64,000 nt of DNA from Streptomyces sp. NRRL WC-3742 (GCF_000720635.1 NZ_JOCF01000046.1:1-64000); one strand, 5' to 3'. Counted from the stretch's first letter, positions 46,532 through 56,082 are shown. Numbers and translations are program-made. Notes: a model not told the origin generated them from the letters alone.

Positions 46532-46801
46532 AGCCCGTACCCCGCCGCAGGTGAGCCAGGACGGGCCGCCGGGGTGGGGCGATCGAGGGAGCCGTGAGGC
46601 GGTCCGCCTTCGATGCCCGGGGGGATGCCGGAGGCAGACCGCCTGCCGGCCTGTCCGGACGGTCGCCTACGGTCGCGAACAGGAAGCGTCGACGGCAAGC
46701 CCTCCCGTCCGCGGGGGCGGGGAGGCCGCCGTCGACACCGGTGATCATGTCAGTCGCAACCTGAGGATTCGGTGAGGTGCGCCCGGCCGACGAGGGCGGT
46801 C
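46532..46801. other. 270-bp gap without recognised gene
   Basis: I see no gene, ribosome site or strong hairpin here. It separates the convergent FUSC and lactonase genes. Confidence 0.4.
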
Positions 46802-47914
46802 TCACCCGGCGGGCCGGTCCCACCCGGCGCCGGACGCACCGCCGATCGGCAGCACGGAGGTCGGCGCCGTGAGCGAGAGGGGCTGCCCGGCCGGGGTCAG
46901 GTGCCCGGAGGACGGGTCGCGGTGGAAGGCCGCCAGGGCGTCCGATCGCTGGTTGGCGCAGAAGAGCAGGCGCTGATCGGGGGAGAGGGCGAGGTCGCGA
47001 GGCCAACTGCCGCCACTGGCAACGGTGGTGAGCAGTGCGAGAGAGGCCCCGTGGTCGTGGACGGCGTGCACGGCGATGGTGTCGTCGCCGCGGTTGCTCG
47101 TGTAGAGGAACCGGCCGTCCGCGGAGATCCGGACGGCGGCCGGGTAGTTGGCGCCCGGCGCGCTCGGGTCCGGCCGCGTCGAGAGCTCGGCGACGGGCTC
47201 GAGGTGGCCGGTGGACGCGTCCCAGGTGCAGACGGTGAGGGTGGAGGAGAGCTCGTTGACGACGTGGACGTACCGGCCCGAGGGGTGGAAGACGAGGTGC
47301 CGGGGGCCGCGGCCGGGCGGCAGCGGGACGCTCCGGTGCTCGGTGAGTCGGCCGGTGAGGGGGTCGAAGCCGTACACGTGGACGCGGTCGGTCCCGAGGG
47401 TGGTGCACAGGACGAAGCGGCCGTCCGGCGAGGGCGCGGCCATGTGGGCGTGGGCCGGCGTGAGCCGGCCGTCGAGGGGGGCAGGGCCGGGGTGGCGGAC
47501 GGTCTGCACCGGTTCGGTGACGGCGATGGTGCCGTCGGCGGCGGTCCGGAAGACCGACAGGACGCCGTCGCCGTAGTGGGCCGCGAAGACGTGCGACCCG
47601 CTGGGGTGGACGGAGAGGTGGCAGGGCAGCGCGCCGCCGCTGGTGGCGACGGCGCGGGGCGTGCGGAGCCCGGTACGCGGGTGGAACCGGAAGGAGACGA
47701 CCCGCCCGGCGTCCCGTTCGAGGACGGCGTGCAGGACCCCGCGGACCGGGTCCGAGGCCGTGTAGGAAGGGTGGTCGAGCGGCCGTACGCCGCGCAGGCT
47801 CAGGGCGCCGGTGGCGTCGTAACGGACGATGCTCAGGCCGGCGCCGGGTTCGCACACCGGGGCGGAGCTGCCGACGGCGAGCAGACCGCCGGGCTCGGTG
47901 GTCATCGCGGTCAC
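46802..47914 (-). CDS. Lactonase, 6-phosphogluconolactonase-like beta-propeller
   Basis: This 370-residue protein is a seven-bladed beta-propeller of the lactonase (Pgl) family. Repeating blades carry the pattern SPDGRFVLCTTLGTDRVHVY and HPSGRYVHVVNELSSTLTV, and conserved histidine/arginine positions are kept. GTG 47914 overlaps the dehydratase stop by three bases (GTGA); ATG 47905 is also possible. Placed directly after galactonate dehydratase, it probably opens a galactonolactone to galactonate, feeding that enzyme. Confidence 0.87.
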   Translation of the reverse strand: MTAMTTEPGGLLAVGSSAPVCEPGAGLSIVRYDATGALSLRGVRPLDHPSYTASDPVRGVLHAVLERDAGRVVSFRFHPRTGLRTPRAVATSGGALPCHLSVHPSGSHVFAAHYGDGVLSVFRTAADGTIAVTEPVQTVRHPGPAPLDGRLTPAHAHMAAPSPDGRFVLCTTLGTDRVHVYGFDPLTGRLTEHRSVPLPPGRGPRHLVFHPSGRYVHVVNELSSTLTVCTWDASTGHLEPVAELSTRPDPSAPGANYPAAVRISADGRFLYTSNRGDDTIAVHAVHDHGASLALLTTVASGGSWPRDLALSPDQRLLFCANQRSDALAAFHRDPSSGHLTPAGQPLSLTAPTSVLPIGGASGAGWDRPAG

Positions 47915-49059
47915 CACTCGGCGAACGAGCCGTCGCGGTGGCGCCACAGCGGGTTGCGCCAGCGGTGTCCGACCTCGGCCGCCGCGCGGACCACCGCCTC
48001 GTCGACCTCGATGCCGAGGCCGGGCGCGGTGGGGCGTTCGACGAAGCCGTCGCGCAGGGTGAAGACGGCAGGGTCCACGAGGTAGGCGAGCGGGCCCGCG
48101 TCGGCCGTGGTGTAGCCGATGCCGAGGTTCTGTTCCTGGATCAGGAAGTTGGGGGTGGCGAAGTCGATCTGGAGGCAGGCCGCCAGCGCGATCGGGCCGA
48201 GCGGGCAGTGCGGGGCGATCACGGCGTCGTGCGCCTCGGCCGCGGCGGCGATGCGGCGGACCTCGGAGATGCCGCCGGCGTGGCTGAGGTCGGGCTGCGC
48301 GACGGCGATGCCGGCGGCCAGTACCTCGCGGAAGTCCCAGCGGGAGTACAGGCGTTCCCCGAGCGCGACGGGTATCGAGGTGCCGGCGACCACGGCGCCG
48401 ATCTCGCGGCTGAACTCCGGCAGCACCGGTTCCTCGACGAAGAGCGGGTCGTACTCCTCCAGGGCCGGCAGCATCCGGCGCGCCATCGCGGTGGAGGCGC
48501 GGCCGTGGAAGTCGACGGCCAGGTCGGCCTCGTCGCCGATCGCCTCGCGGACCGCGGCTGTGCGCCGGGCGAGGCGCTTGACAGCGGCGGGGGTGTCCAG
48601 GGGGAGCAGCCGGTCGGAGCCGTTGAACTTCACGGCGGTCATGCCGCCCTCCACGGCCCGGCGGGCGGAATCGGCCAGTTCCTCGGGCTCGTCGCCGTGG
48701 ATCCAGGTGTACATCCGGACCCGGTCACGCACCGGCCCGCCGAGCAGTTGGTGGACGGGGACGCCCAGGGCTTTGCCCTTGATGTCCCACAGGGCCTGGT
48801 CGATTCCGGCGACGGCGCTGCTGAGGACAGGGCCGCCGCGGTAGAAGCCGCCCTTGGTGAGGGTCTGCCAGATGTCCTCGATGCGTCTGGCGTCCACGCC
48901 GATGATCAGGTCGGACAGTTCGTGGACGGCGGCGGCGACGGTCGCCGCCCGGCCTTCGACGACCGGCTCCCCCCAGCCGACATGGCCTTCGTCGGTCTCG
49001 ATCCGCAGGAACAGCCAGCGCGGCCGTACCAGGAAGGTCTCCACTGTGACGATGTTCAA
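47911..49059 (-). CDS. dgoD: D-galactonate dehydratase (enolase superfamily)
   Basis: This 382-residue enzyme dehydrates D-galactonate to 2-keto-3-deoxygalactonate. The length equals E. coli DgoD. Active-site residues of that family are visible: DxH in AVDFHGR (metal Asp and catalytic His), Glu in LFVEEP, Glu in GERLYSR and the second His in APHCPLGPIALAA, with IGYTTAD near the end. TTG 49059 follows GAGGAG. It lies between the ROK regulator (upstream, 44 bases) and the lactonase on the minus strand, with aldolase and kinase on the divergent arm, completing a De Ley-Doudoroff route. Confidence 0.9.
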   Translation of the reverse strand: MNIVTVETFLVRPRWLFLRIETDEGHVGWGEPVVEGRAATVAAAVHELSDLIIGVDARRIEDIWQTLTKGGFYRGGPVLSSAVAGIDQALWDIKGKALGVPVHQLLGGPVRDRVRMYTWIHGDEPEELADSARRAVEGGMTAVKFNGSDRLLPLDTPAAVKRLARRTAAVREAIGDEADLAVDFHGRASTAMARRMLPALEEYDPLFVEEPVLPEFSREIGAVVAGTSIPVALGERLYSRWDFREVLAAGIAVAQPDLSHAGGISEVRRIAAAAEAHDAVIAPHCPLGPIALAACLQIDFATPNFLIQEQNLGIGYTTADAGPLAYLVDPAVFTLRDGFVERPTAPGLGIEVDEAVVRAAAEVGHRWRNPLWRHRDGSFAEW

Positions 49060-49103
49060 CGGTCTCCTCGGAGGGACGGGGCTGCGCCGCCTCGCGCCCG
49101 GCG

Positions 49104-50309
49104 TCACCGGGCCAGGCGGCGCAGCACGGAGGCGAGGTGGGGTGCTTCCTGGAGGACGAGTGCGGCGCCGCCCCGGGCGCCCGCCTGGGTGGACTCCTCG
49201 AACTCGGCGCGGACGATCTCGGTGCTGGCGGCGACCGTGGCCATGGCGTGGCGTTCGATGCCCTGGCGGATCGCGTCGAGCACGATGTCGCCGGCGGTCG
49301 CGATCGGGCCGCCGACGACGATGCGGCCGGGATCGAGGAGGTTGCAGACGTTGGCGAGGGCCTGCCCGACGACCCGGGCGGCATCGGCCAGCACGCCCGC
49401 GCTGGCACGGTCGCCGGAGCGGGCGGCCGCGACGGCGTCGCCGATGGTCGCGCGCTCGCCGAGCAGCGGCCGCAGCTGGTCGAGGATGGCGGGGGCGGCC
49501 GCCTTCTGGATCAGGCAGCCCCGGTTGCCGCAGGGGCACGCGGGGCCGCTGTAGTCGACGGAGACGTGCCCGAGCTCGCCGGCGCCGCCCAGGGCGCCAC
49601 GGAACAGCGTTCCGTCGACGATCAGGGCGGCGCCGATGCCGCTGGTGAGGGTGACGTAGAGCATGGTGGGGGCCCTGCGGCCGGCCCCCCAGAGGTACTC
49701 GGCCATGGCCTCCAGGCGGGTGTTGTTGTCCACCAGTACCGGCTGTCCGAACCGCTCCTCGAACAGGGTCCGTACGTTGAGGCCCGCCCAGGGCTGGCCG
49801 GGCAGCGAGGGGCCGACCGCCCCGGTGGCGGTGGTGATCCGGCCCGGGACGCCGACGCCGAGGCCGACCAGGTCCTCGCGGACGAGTCGGTGGGCGGCCA
49901 GCGCGCCGTCCAGCAGTGCGGCGGCGGCCGTGATGCGGTCGTCGGCGCTCGCGTCCGCCGCGACCCCGACCGACTCGCTGATCAGTTCGCGGTGCTCCAG
50001 GTCGCTGAGGTGCACGGCGACGCGGTCCAGGGTGAAGTCGAGTCCGGCGGCGACGCCGACGGTCCGGCTGATCGCCACCTGCTCCCGCACCCGGCCGTCC
50101 ACACGGTCGGCCGCGGACACCTCGACCTGTACCAGGACGCCGCGTTCGATCATCTCGTTCACGATCGTGGAGACCGTGGCGCGCGAGACGTCGATCTGAC
50201 GGGCGATCTCGGCGCGGTGCATGGCACCTCTCCGCAGCAGGAGCCCCAGGACGCGTTCCTGGTTGGTCCGCCGGAGCGACTGAAGGGAACCACCGGTTTC
50301 GACTGACAC
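49104..50309 (-). CDS. ROK family transcriptional repressor
   Basis: This 401-residue protein has an N-terminal winged helix (RRTNQERVLGLLLRRGAMHRAEIARQIDVSRATVSTIV) and a ROK sugar-kinase-like domain. The zinc motif is present as GHVSVDYSGPACPCGNRGCL. Kinase-type residues (VGVPGRI, LVDNNT) are kept, so it probably binds a sugar as effector. GTG 50309 is the start. Two 23-base repeats at 50334-50397 in the divergent promoter are its likely operators. Confidence 0.9.
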   Translation of the reverse strand: MSVETGGSLQSLRRTNQERVLGLLLRRGAMHRAEIARQIDVSRATVSTIVNEMIERGVLVQVEVSAADRVDGRVREQVAISRTVGVAAGLDFTLDRVAVHLSDLEHRELISESVGVAADASADDRITAAAALLDGALAAHRLVREDLVGLGVGVPGRITTATGAVGPSLPGQPWAGLNVRTLFEERFGQPVLVDNNTRLEAMAEYLWGAGRRAPTMLYVTLTSGIGAALIVDGTLFRGALGGAGELGHVSVDYSGPACPCGNRGCLIQKAAAPAILDQLRPLLGERATIGDAVAAARSGDRASAGVLADAARVVGQALANVCNLLDPGRIVVGGPIATAGDIVLDAIRQGIERHAMATVAASTEIVRAEFEESTQAGARGGAALVLQEAPHLASVLRRLAR

Positions 50310-50333
50310 GGCCGCAGCGTGGCACGGTCGGGC

Positions 50334-50397
50334 GAAGTGCGTCAAGACTCCTGACAATCAGTCCGCCGGACTCCGAAGTGCGTTGAGACTCTTGACA
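50334..50397. promoter_or_regulatory. Two 23-bp direct repeats, probable ROK operators
   Basis: GAAGTGCGTCAAGACTCCTG... at 50334-50356 and GAAGTGCGTTGAGACTCTTG... at 50375-50397 agree at 20 of 23 bases, both ending TGACA. Starts are 41 bases apart, near four helical turns, so both lie on the same face. The first serves the ROK side, the second overlaps the -35 of the plus-strand promoter. Confidence 0.8.
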
Positions 50398-50421
50398 CTT
50401 ATCGCGTGGGGGGCCATAACT
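50392..50421 (+). promoter_or_regulatory. Consensus promoter of catabolic operon
   Basis: A perfect -35 TTGACA (50392-50397) is followed after 17 bases by CATAAC(T) at 50415-50421. It precedes the oxidoreductase start at 50472 by about 50 bases and is covered by the second ROK repeat. Confidence 0.7.
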
Positions 50422-50471
50422 GATGACACCTCCCGGGAGGTTCCCGGGCCGTTCACTAAGGTGGGTCGCGG

Positions 50472-51263
50472 ATGTGGCCTCGAAGCCCCGTGCTGCTGGT
50501 CACGGGCGGCGGTGGAGTCCTCGGATCGGTGCTCCGGCCGGCGCTGCGCGGGACGTACGCGCTGCGCGTGGCCGACCGGACCGCGCCGCGGCCGCCCGGG
50601 GCCGACGAGATCCTGGTCGGCGACCTGGCGGACCCGGGCTTCGCGGCCGAGGCGGTCGACGGAGTCCACGCGATCCTGCACCTGGCGGCGCACGCGAGCC
50701 CGCGCGCCGCCTGGTCGGAGGTGGCGCCGAACATCGCCATGACCGACAACCTCCTGACCGCCGCGGCCGACCGGGGCGTGCGGCAGATCGTCCTGGCCTC
50801 CTCCAACCACGCGGCCGGCCTGGACTTCCGCCTCGGCGCGCACCCCGTCGACCCGGGCGAAGCCGCCACGCCGTGCTGCCCGTACGGCGCCGCCAAACTC
50901 GCGGAGGAGGCCCTGGGGCGGCAGCACGCGCTGCGCCACGGCGCAGTCGTCGTCAGCCTGCGCTTCGGGCTGGTCGGCTGGCCGCTCTTGGAACGCGACT
51001 ACAACGCCATGTGGCTGTCCGACCACGATGCCCGCGCGCTCGTCCTCGCCGCCCTGCGCGCCACCCGGCCGGGCGTCCACTTCGGTGTCTCCCGCCACGC
51101 CGAGCGGTTCTGGAGCCTGGCCGGCGCCCGCGCCGACCTCGGCTTCGCCCCCGCCGACGACCTGCCGCCCGGCGCGGAGGACCTCCCCAGGGCCGCCGAC
51201 CCGCCCTGCCTGATGTTCGACCCCGATGTCCGACCGGGCCCACTGACCGACCGAACTCCCTGA
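50472..51263 (+). CDS. NAD-dependent sugar oxidoreductase, uronate-dehydrogenase-like
   Basis: This 263-residue extended SDR resembles uronate dehydrogenases (Udh). It has TGGGGVLG for NAD binding, LHLAAHASP, VLASSNHAAG and the catalytic YGAAK. In context with a lactonase and galactonate dehydratase, it probably oxidises galactose or a related aldose/uronate at C1 to a lactone. The exact sugar is uncertain, since Udh acts on galacturonate while the downstream enzymes act on galactonate. First gene of the ROK-controlled plus-strand operon. Confidence 0.85.
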   Translation: MWPRSPVLLVTGGGGVLGSVLRPALRGTYALRVADRTAPRPPGADEILVGDLADPGFAAEAVDGVHAILHLAAHASPRAAWSEVAPNIAMTDNLLTAAADRGVRQIVLASSNHAAGLDFRLGAHPVDPGEAATPCCPYGAAKLAEEALGRQHALRHGAVVVSLRFGLVGWPLLERDYNAMWLSDHDARALVLAALRATRPGVHFGVSRHAERFWSLAGARADLGFAPADDLPPGAEDLPRAADPPCLMFDPDVRPGPLTDRTP

Positions 51264-51279
51264 ACCGAAGGACGCCCCC

Positions 51280-52572
51280 ATGCGCAGCACCTCCTCGAAG
51301 CCGGCGAGAGCGGGCGCCCTCGCGGCAGCCCTGTTCGTGCTGGCGACCGCCTGCACGACGACCTCCAGCGGATCTTCCGGAGGTGACGGCAAGCACGTCA
51401 CGTACTGGTCGATGTGGACCCAGACAGAGCCGCAGGCGAAGGTCCTGCAGAAGGCGATCGACGCGTTCACCGCGAAGACCGGTATCCACGTCGACGTCCA
51501 GTGGCAGGGCCGCAAGGTCCTCGACAAGGTCGCCCCGGCGCTGCTCTCCGGCAACGCCCCCGACCTGGTCGACCAGGGCTTCGACCGCCTGCTTCCCGCT
51601 CTGGCCGCCAACGGCAAGGCCCAGGACCTGAGTTCGGTCCTGGCCATGGACACCGGCGAGGGCCGCAAGGTCGGCGAGGTGCTGCCGGCCAAGTTCCTGG
51701 ACGTCCTGCCGAAGGGCAAGGACGGAACGCCCTGGATGATCCCGTACGAGTCCGTCTCCGTCTCGCTGTTCTACAACGGCAAGGACCCGCTGGTCGCGCG
51801 GGCGCCGAAGACCTGGGACGACCTGCTGGCCGTCTGCAAGGCCGCCAAGGCCGCGGGCAAGGCATGCATCGGCACCGACGGCGACCAGGGCTGGGCCTCC
51901 CAGTACTGGTTCGACTACCTGCTCAACCGCAACGGCGGCTCCGTCGCGACGCTCGCCGCCGACAGGACCGGAGCCGCGTTCAAGGACCCCGCCGTCCTGA
52001 GGAGCGCCCAGCAGGTCGAGCAACTGGTCAAGGAGGGCTACCTGGCCAAGGGCTACGACGCCACCAAGTACCCCGAGCAGCAGAACCACTGGGCCCACGG
52101 CGAGTCCGTCTTCTTCCTGATGGGCAGTTGGCTGCCGAGCGAGACGGAGAAGTTCAGGGACGCGGGCTTCGAGGTCAGGTCGGTGGCCTTCCCGACCACC
52201 GGCGACGCCACCCGCAACGCCGCCGACTTCCTCCCCTTCGGCTTCACCATTCCCAAGGGCGCCAGGAACGCCGACTCGGCCGGGAGGTTCATCGCCTTCT
52301 TCCTCCAGAAGGACCAGCTGGCCGGCATCTCCACCGAGGCCAGGAACATCGCCCCGCGCACCGAGATCCCGGCCCCCGCCGAACTGGCCGACGTCGCCCA
52401 GCAGCTCAAGGACCGGCCCAGCCGGCTGCCCGACGACAACGCCGACGCCGACTGGCAGGACAAGGTCCTGGTCGCCCAGTACGACAAGCTCTGGCTCGGC
52501 AAGGCGGACGCGGCCGGCTTCGTCGACCAGGCGGCCAAGGCGAGCGCCGACTACTGGACGGCCAAGGGCTGA
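51280..52572 (+). CDS. Sugar-binding lipoprotein of ABC importer
   Basis: This 430-residue protein has a lipoprotein signal with Cys25 (LATACT) and a family-1 solute-binding fold: AFTAKTGIHVDVQWQGRKVLDKVAPALLSGNAPDLV, PYESVSVSLFYNGK, and a late GSWLPSE. It lies 16 bases after the oxidoreductase gene and before two permeases. It is expected to bind galactose- or galactonate-type sugars or oligomers outside the cell, an inference from the operon. Confidence 0.9.
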   Translation: MRSTSSKPARAGALAAALFVLATACTTTSSGSSGGDGKHVTYWSMWTQTEPQAKVLQKAIDAFTAKTGIHVDVQWQGRKVLDKVAPALLSGNAPDLVDQGFDRLLPALAANGKAQDLSSVLAMDTGEGRKVGEVLPAKFLDVLPKGKDGTPWMIPYESVSVSLFYNGKDPLVARAPKTWDDLLAVCKAAKAAGKACIGTDGDQGWASQYWFDYLLNRNGGSVATLAADRTGAAFKDPAVLRSAQQVEQLVKEGYLAKGYDATKYPEQQNHWAHGESVFFLMGSWLPSETEKFRDAGFEVRSVAFPTTGDATRNAADFLPFGFTIPKGARNADSAGRFIAFFLQKDQLAGISTEARNIAPRTEIPAPAELADVAQQLKDRPSRLPDDNADADWQDKVLVAQYDKLWLGKADAAGFVDQAAKASADYWTAKG

Positions 52573-52577
52573 GCGCC

Positions 52578-53528
52578 ATGACCACAGCCCTACCGGCCCG
52601 GAGCGGGCGCCGACGCGGCGACCGCCGCGCCCCCGGGAGCCCGATGGAACGGGCCCAGCGCCGGACGTTCTGGCCCTTCCTCGCCCCCGCCCTGGTCGTC
52701 TTCACGCTGTTCTTCGTGGCGCCCATCGGCTTCAGCGTCTGGCTGGGCTTCCAGAGCTGGGACGGCGTCGGGGAGGCGCGGGGTCGCGGCCTCAGGAACT
52801 ACACCAACCTCCTGCACGACCAGCTGTTCCTCACCTCGCTGAAGAACACCACGCTCATCCTGCTGGTCGGCGGCGCGGCCATCTTCGTGGTCAGCTTCGC
52901 CGTCACCGTCCTGCTGCGCGAGATGCGCGACCGCAACCTCGTCCGCTACGTGCTGTTCTTCCCGGTGCTGGTCAACCCGCTGGTGTTCGGCGTCATGGCC
53001 GGGCTGCTGTTCCGGCCCGACGGCATCGTCAACACCGCCATCGGCTGGCTCGGCGTCGACGACCCGCCCAAGTGGCTGGCCGAGCAGAACCTGATGACGA
53101 TGATCGTCGGCGTCACCGTGTGGGCGGGCACCGGCTACTACACCACCATTCTGATGTCCGGCGTCGAGCAGATCCCGACCACCTACTACGAGGCCGCCGA
53201 ACTCGACGGCGCCGGCCCGTGGGGCCGCTTCCGGCACGTCACCCTGCCACTGTCCTGGGACGTCGTCACCGTCTGCGCCCTGCTGTGGACCATCTCCACC
53301 GTCAAGGTCTTCGAACTCGTCCTGGTCTTCGGCGGCAGCACCGGCGGCATGCCTCCGAACAGCACCTACACCACCGCGCTGTACGTCTACGAGAGCGCCT
53401 TCTCGGCCCGCACGACCCGCGACTTCGGCGTCTCCTCCGCCGCCGCCCTCGTCAGCCTCGTCCTCATCGCCCTCGTCGCCGTCCTGCTCCGGCGGGTGAT
53501 GCGCCGGGATGCCATCCAGCTCTCCTAG
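52578..53528 (+). CDS. Carbohydrate ABC transporter permease (MalF type)
   Basis: This 316-residue permease has a basic N-terminus, six membrane segments and the EAA loop TTYYEAAELDGAGPWGRFRHVTLPL. ATG 52578 comes five bases after the binding-protein stop. It pairs with the MalG-type permease at 53569; no ATPase gene is in the operon. Confidence 0.9.
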   Translation: MTTALPARSGRRRGDRRAPGSPMERAQRRTFWPFLAPALVVFTLFFVAPIGFSVWLGFQSWDGVGEARGRGLRNYTNLLHDQLFLTSLKNTTLILLVGGAAIFVVSFAVTVLLREMRDRNLVRYVLFFPVLVNPLVFGVMAGLLFRPDGIVNTAIGWLGVDDPPKWLAEQNLMTMIVGVTVWAGTGYYTTILMSGVEQIPTTYYEAAELDGAGPWGRFRHVTLPLSWDVVTVCALLWTISTVKVFELVLVFGGSTGGMPPNSTYTTALYVYESAFSARTTRDFGVSSAAALVSLVLIALVAVLLRRVMRRDAIQLS

Positions 53529-53568
53529 CGGCGCAGACGTGGCCGCGCAGACGTCAAAGGACCCCGCA

Positions 53569-54483
53569 ATGACCGTCATCACCCGACCACCGGACGCCGA
53601 CCTCAGGGCCGGTCCCGCCCGGCCCGCCGCCCGACGCGGACGGCTGAGGCCGCGTCACCTCGGCGCCGCCGTGATCCGGGTGCTGTGCCTGGGGAACATC
53701 CTGCTGCTGATCTGGATGGTCGTCACCTCGCTGCGCGACACCAGGGACATCTTCGAGCACCCGGTCGGGCTGCCCGGCCACCTCGCATGGGGCAACTACA
53801 GTCGTGCCTGGGACACCGGCGGTTTCGGCCCGGCACTGGTCAACTCCCTGGTGGTGTCCGTCGGTTCGGCGGTGATCGCGGTGGCCCTCGCCGCGCCGGC
53901 GGCGTACGTCCTGGCCCGCACCAGGCGCCGGATCGGCAGCCCTCTCACCCTGCTGTTCGCCCTCGGGATCGGCGTCCCCACGCAGCTGATCGTCATCCCG
54001 GTGTACGTGGCCTTCGCCAAGGCCCAGAACGCCACCCAGCTCAAGCTCCTCGACAGCATGCAGGGCCTGATGACCGTCTACGTCGGCCTGGCCATGCCCT
54101 TCACCGTCTTCCTGCTCACCGGGTACTTCCGCAGCCTGCCGGTCGAGGTCGAGGAGGCCGCCTGCCTGGACGGCGCCGGGGCGGTACGTGGCTTCCTGCA
54201 GATCGTGCTGCCGATGGCCCGCAACGGCCTGATCACCGCCTTCACCCTCCAGGTGCTCAGCGCCTGGAACGAGACGCTGTTCTCACTGGTGCTGCTCACC
54301 AGCGACGGGAACAGGACGCTGCCCTCGGCGCTGCTGTCGTTCATCGACCAGCAGCAGTTCCAGGGCACCGACTGGGGCGGGATGTTCGCGGGAGTGGTCA
54401 TCGTCATGGCGCCGGTGCTGCTGCTGTTCGTCGTCCTCGGCCAGCGGCTGATCGCCGGCATGACCGCGGGGGTGGGCAAGTGA
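53569..54483 (+). CDS. Carbohydrate ABC transporter permease (MalG type)
   Basis: This 304-residue permease has six membrane segments and the EAA loop VEVEEAACLDGAGAVRGFLQIVLPM. ATG 53569 has AAAGGA upstream; the longer frame is not supported. Its stop overlaps the aldolase start by four bases (GTGA), so import and breakdown are translationally coupled. Confidence 0.9.
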   Translation: MTVITRPPDADLRAGPARPAARRGRLRPRHLGAAVIRVLCLGNILLLIWMVVTSLRDTRDIFEHPVGLPGHLAWGNYSRAWDTGGFGPALVNSLVVSVGSAVIAVALAAPAAYVLARTRRRIGSPLTLLFALGIGVPTQLIVIPVYVAFAKAQNATQLKLLDSMQGLMTVYVGLAMPFTVFLLTGYFRSLPVEVEEAACLDGAGAVRGFLQIVLPMARNGLITAFTLQVLSAWNETLFSLVLLTSDGNRTLPSALLSFIDQQQFQGTDWGGMFAGVVIVMAPVLLLFVVLGQRLIAGMTAGVGK

Positions 54484-55139
54484 CCGCCCTCGACGGCCAC
54501 GCCCGGCTGGCCGCCGCCCTGAGGCGGCACCGGCTGGTCGCCATCCTCCGAGCGACCACCGGAACGGACCTGACGGCGGCGATCGACGCGCTGGTCGAGG
54601 CCGGTGTCCGCTGCCTGGAGGTCACCCTGCCCACGCCGGGCAGCCTGACGGCCGTCGCCAGGACCCGAGCCCGGCTGGGGGAGGAGGTCACCATCGGTGT
54701 GGGCACCGTGCTGCGGGCCACGGACGTTCAGCGGGTGGCCGACGCGGGCGCCGACTTCATCGTCAGCCCCCATCTGAGCCTGCCCGTCGTGGAGACCGCC
54801 CGTGACCTCGGCCTCGGAACCCTGCCGGGCGTCCTCACCCCCACCGAGGCCGTCGACGCCATGGCGGCCGGCGCGACCGCCGCGAAGCTCTTCCCGGCCT
54901 CGGCGCTGGGGCCGTCGTTCGCCGCCGCGCTGCGGGCCCCGCTGCCGGACGTGCCTCTCGTCCCGACCGGGGGCATCGGCCTCGCCGACGTGCGTCCCTG
55001 GCTGGACGCCGGAGCGCTCGCCGTCGCCGTCGGCTCCCCGCTGCTCGGCGACGCCCTCACGGGCGGGAGTCTCGACGAACTGCGCACGCGGGCCGGCGAG
55101 TTCGTCGAGACCGCACGAGGAGGGGGCGGCCGTGCCTGA
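54480..55139 (+). CDS. KDPG/KDPGal-type aldolase
   Basis: This 219-residue class I aldolase is of the Eda/DgoA family. It has the catalytic-base region LEVTLPTPGSL, the Schiff-base lysine in ATAAKLFPAS and the phosphate site PTGGIGLADV. It splits 2-keto-3-deoxy-6-phospho-sugar acids to pyruvate and glyceraldehyde 3-phosphate. With DgoD and the next kinase it most likely works on the galactonate-derived intermediate. GTG 54480 overlaps the permease stop. Confidence 0.9.
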   Translation: MTALDGHARLAAALRRHRLVAILRATTGTDLTAAIDALVEAGVRCLEVTLPTPGSLTAVARTRARLGEEVTIGVGTVLRATDVQRVADAGADFIVSPHLSLPVVETARDLGLGTLPGVLTPTEAVDAMAAGATAAKLFPASALGPSFAAALRAPLPDVPLVPTGGIGLADVRPWLDAGALAVAVGSPLLGDALTGGSLDELRTRAGEFVETARGGGGRA

Positions 55140-56082
55140 CCTGGTGACGATCGGGGAGACCATGGCCGCGCTCGGCGCGGAGCGCGTCGGACCGCTGCGG
55201 CACGCCCGCACGCTGGACCTGTCCGTCGCCGGCGCCGAATCCACCGTGGCCATCGGCGCCCGGCGGCTCGGCCACACCGCCGGGTGGATCGGCCGGCTCG
55301 GCACGGACGAGTTCGGAGAGCTGGTCCGGACGACCCTGCGCGGCGAAGGCGTCGAGGTGCACGCCGCCGTCGACCCCGGCGCCCCGACCGGGCTGATGAT
55401 CAAGGAGCGGCGCACCGCCGACCTGCGACGGGTCCACTACTACCGGGCCCACTCGGCCGGCTCCCGGCTCCGCCCGGAGGACATCCCGGCCGAGGTCGTC
55501 GAGCGGGCGAGCGTCCTGCACACCAGCGCCATCACCCCGGCGCTGTCGGACAGCGCCGCAGAGGCCGTCCGCGAGGCCGTACGGCGAGCCCGGGCCGCGG
55601 CCGTCACGGTGTCCTTCGACGCCAACTACCGGGCGAAGCTCTGGCAGCCCGCCGCCTACCGGCAGGCCGTCACCGCCCTGCTGCCCCACGTGGACCTGCT
55701 CTTCGCCGGCCTGGACGAGGCCCGGGCCCTGCTCCACACCGACCGCACCGATCCCGCGGCGCTCGCCGGCCTGCTGCTGAAACTCGGCCCGCGCACCGTG
55801 ATCCTCACCCTCGGGGCGAGCGGCGCGCTCTCGACCGGCCCCTCCGGCGTCCTGCGCACCGAGGCGGTCCGGGTGACCGAGACCGACCCGGTCGGCGCCG
55901 GGGACTCCTTCGTCGCGGGCTACCTCTCCGCCCTCCTCTCCGGCCTGGACGAGCCGGCCCGGCTCGCGAAGGCGGCCCGGGTGGCCGCGTACTCCGTCTC
56001 GGCCCTGGGCGACTGGGAGGGACTGCCCACGGCCGCCGAACTCGCACACCTCCCAGCGGCCGGCACGGACGTCAGCCGCTGA
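55132..56082 (+). CDS. PfkB family sugar kinase, KDG/KDGal-kinase-like
   Basis: This 316-residue kinase has the ribokinase-fold marks: opening DLVTIGETMAALG, VAGAESTVAIGARRLG with the GG-like substrate region, SFDANYRAKLW typical of 2-keto-3-deoxygluconate kinases and the final DPVGAGDSFVAGY with the catalytic Asp. GTG 55132 follows GAGGAGGGGG and overlaps the aldolase stop by eight bases. It probably phosphorylates 2-keto-3-deoxygalactonate, the step before the aldolase. Confidence 0.9.
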   Translation: MPDLVTIGETMAALGAERVGPLRHARTLDLSVAGAESTVAIGARRLGHTAGWIGRLGTDEFGELVRTTLRGEGVEVHAAVDPGAPTGLMIKERRTADLRRVHYYRAHSAGSRLRPEDIPAEVVERASVLHTSAITPALSDSAAEAVREAVRRARAAAVTVSFDANYRAKLWQPAAYRQAVTALLPHVDLLFAGLDEARALLHTDRTDPAALAGLLLKLGPRTVILTLGASGALSTGPSGVLRTEAVRVTETDPVGAGDSFVAGYLSALLSGLDEPARLAKAARVAAYSVSALGDWEGLPTAAELAHLPAAGTDVSR

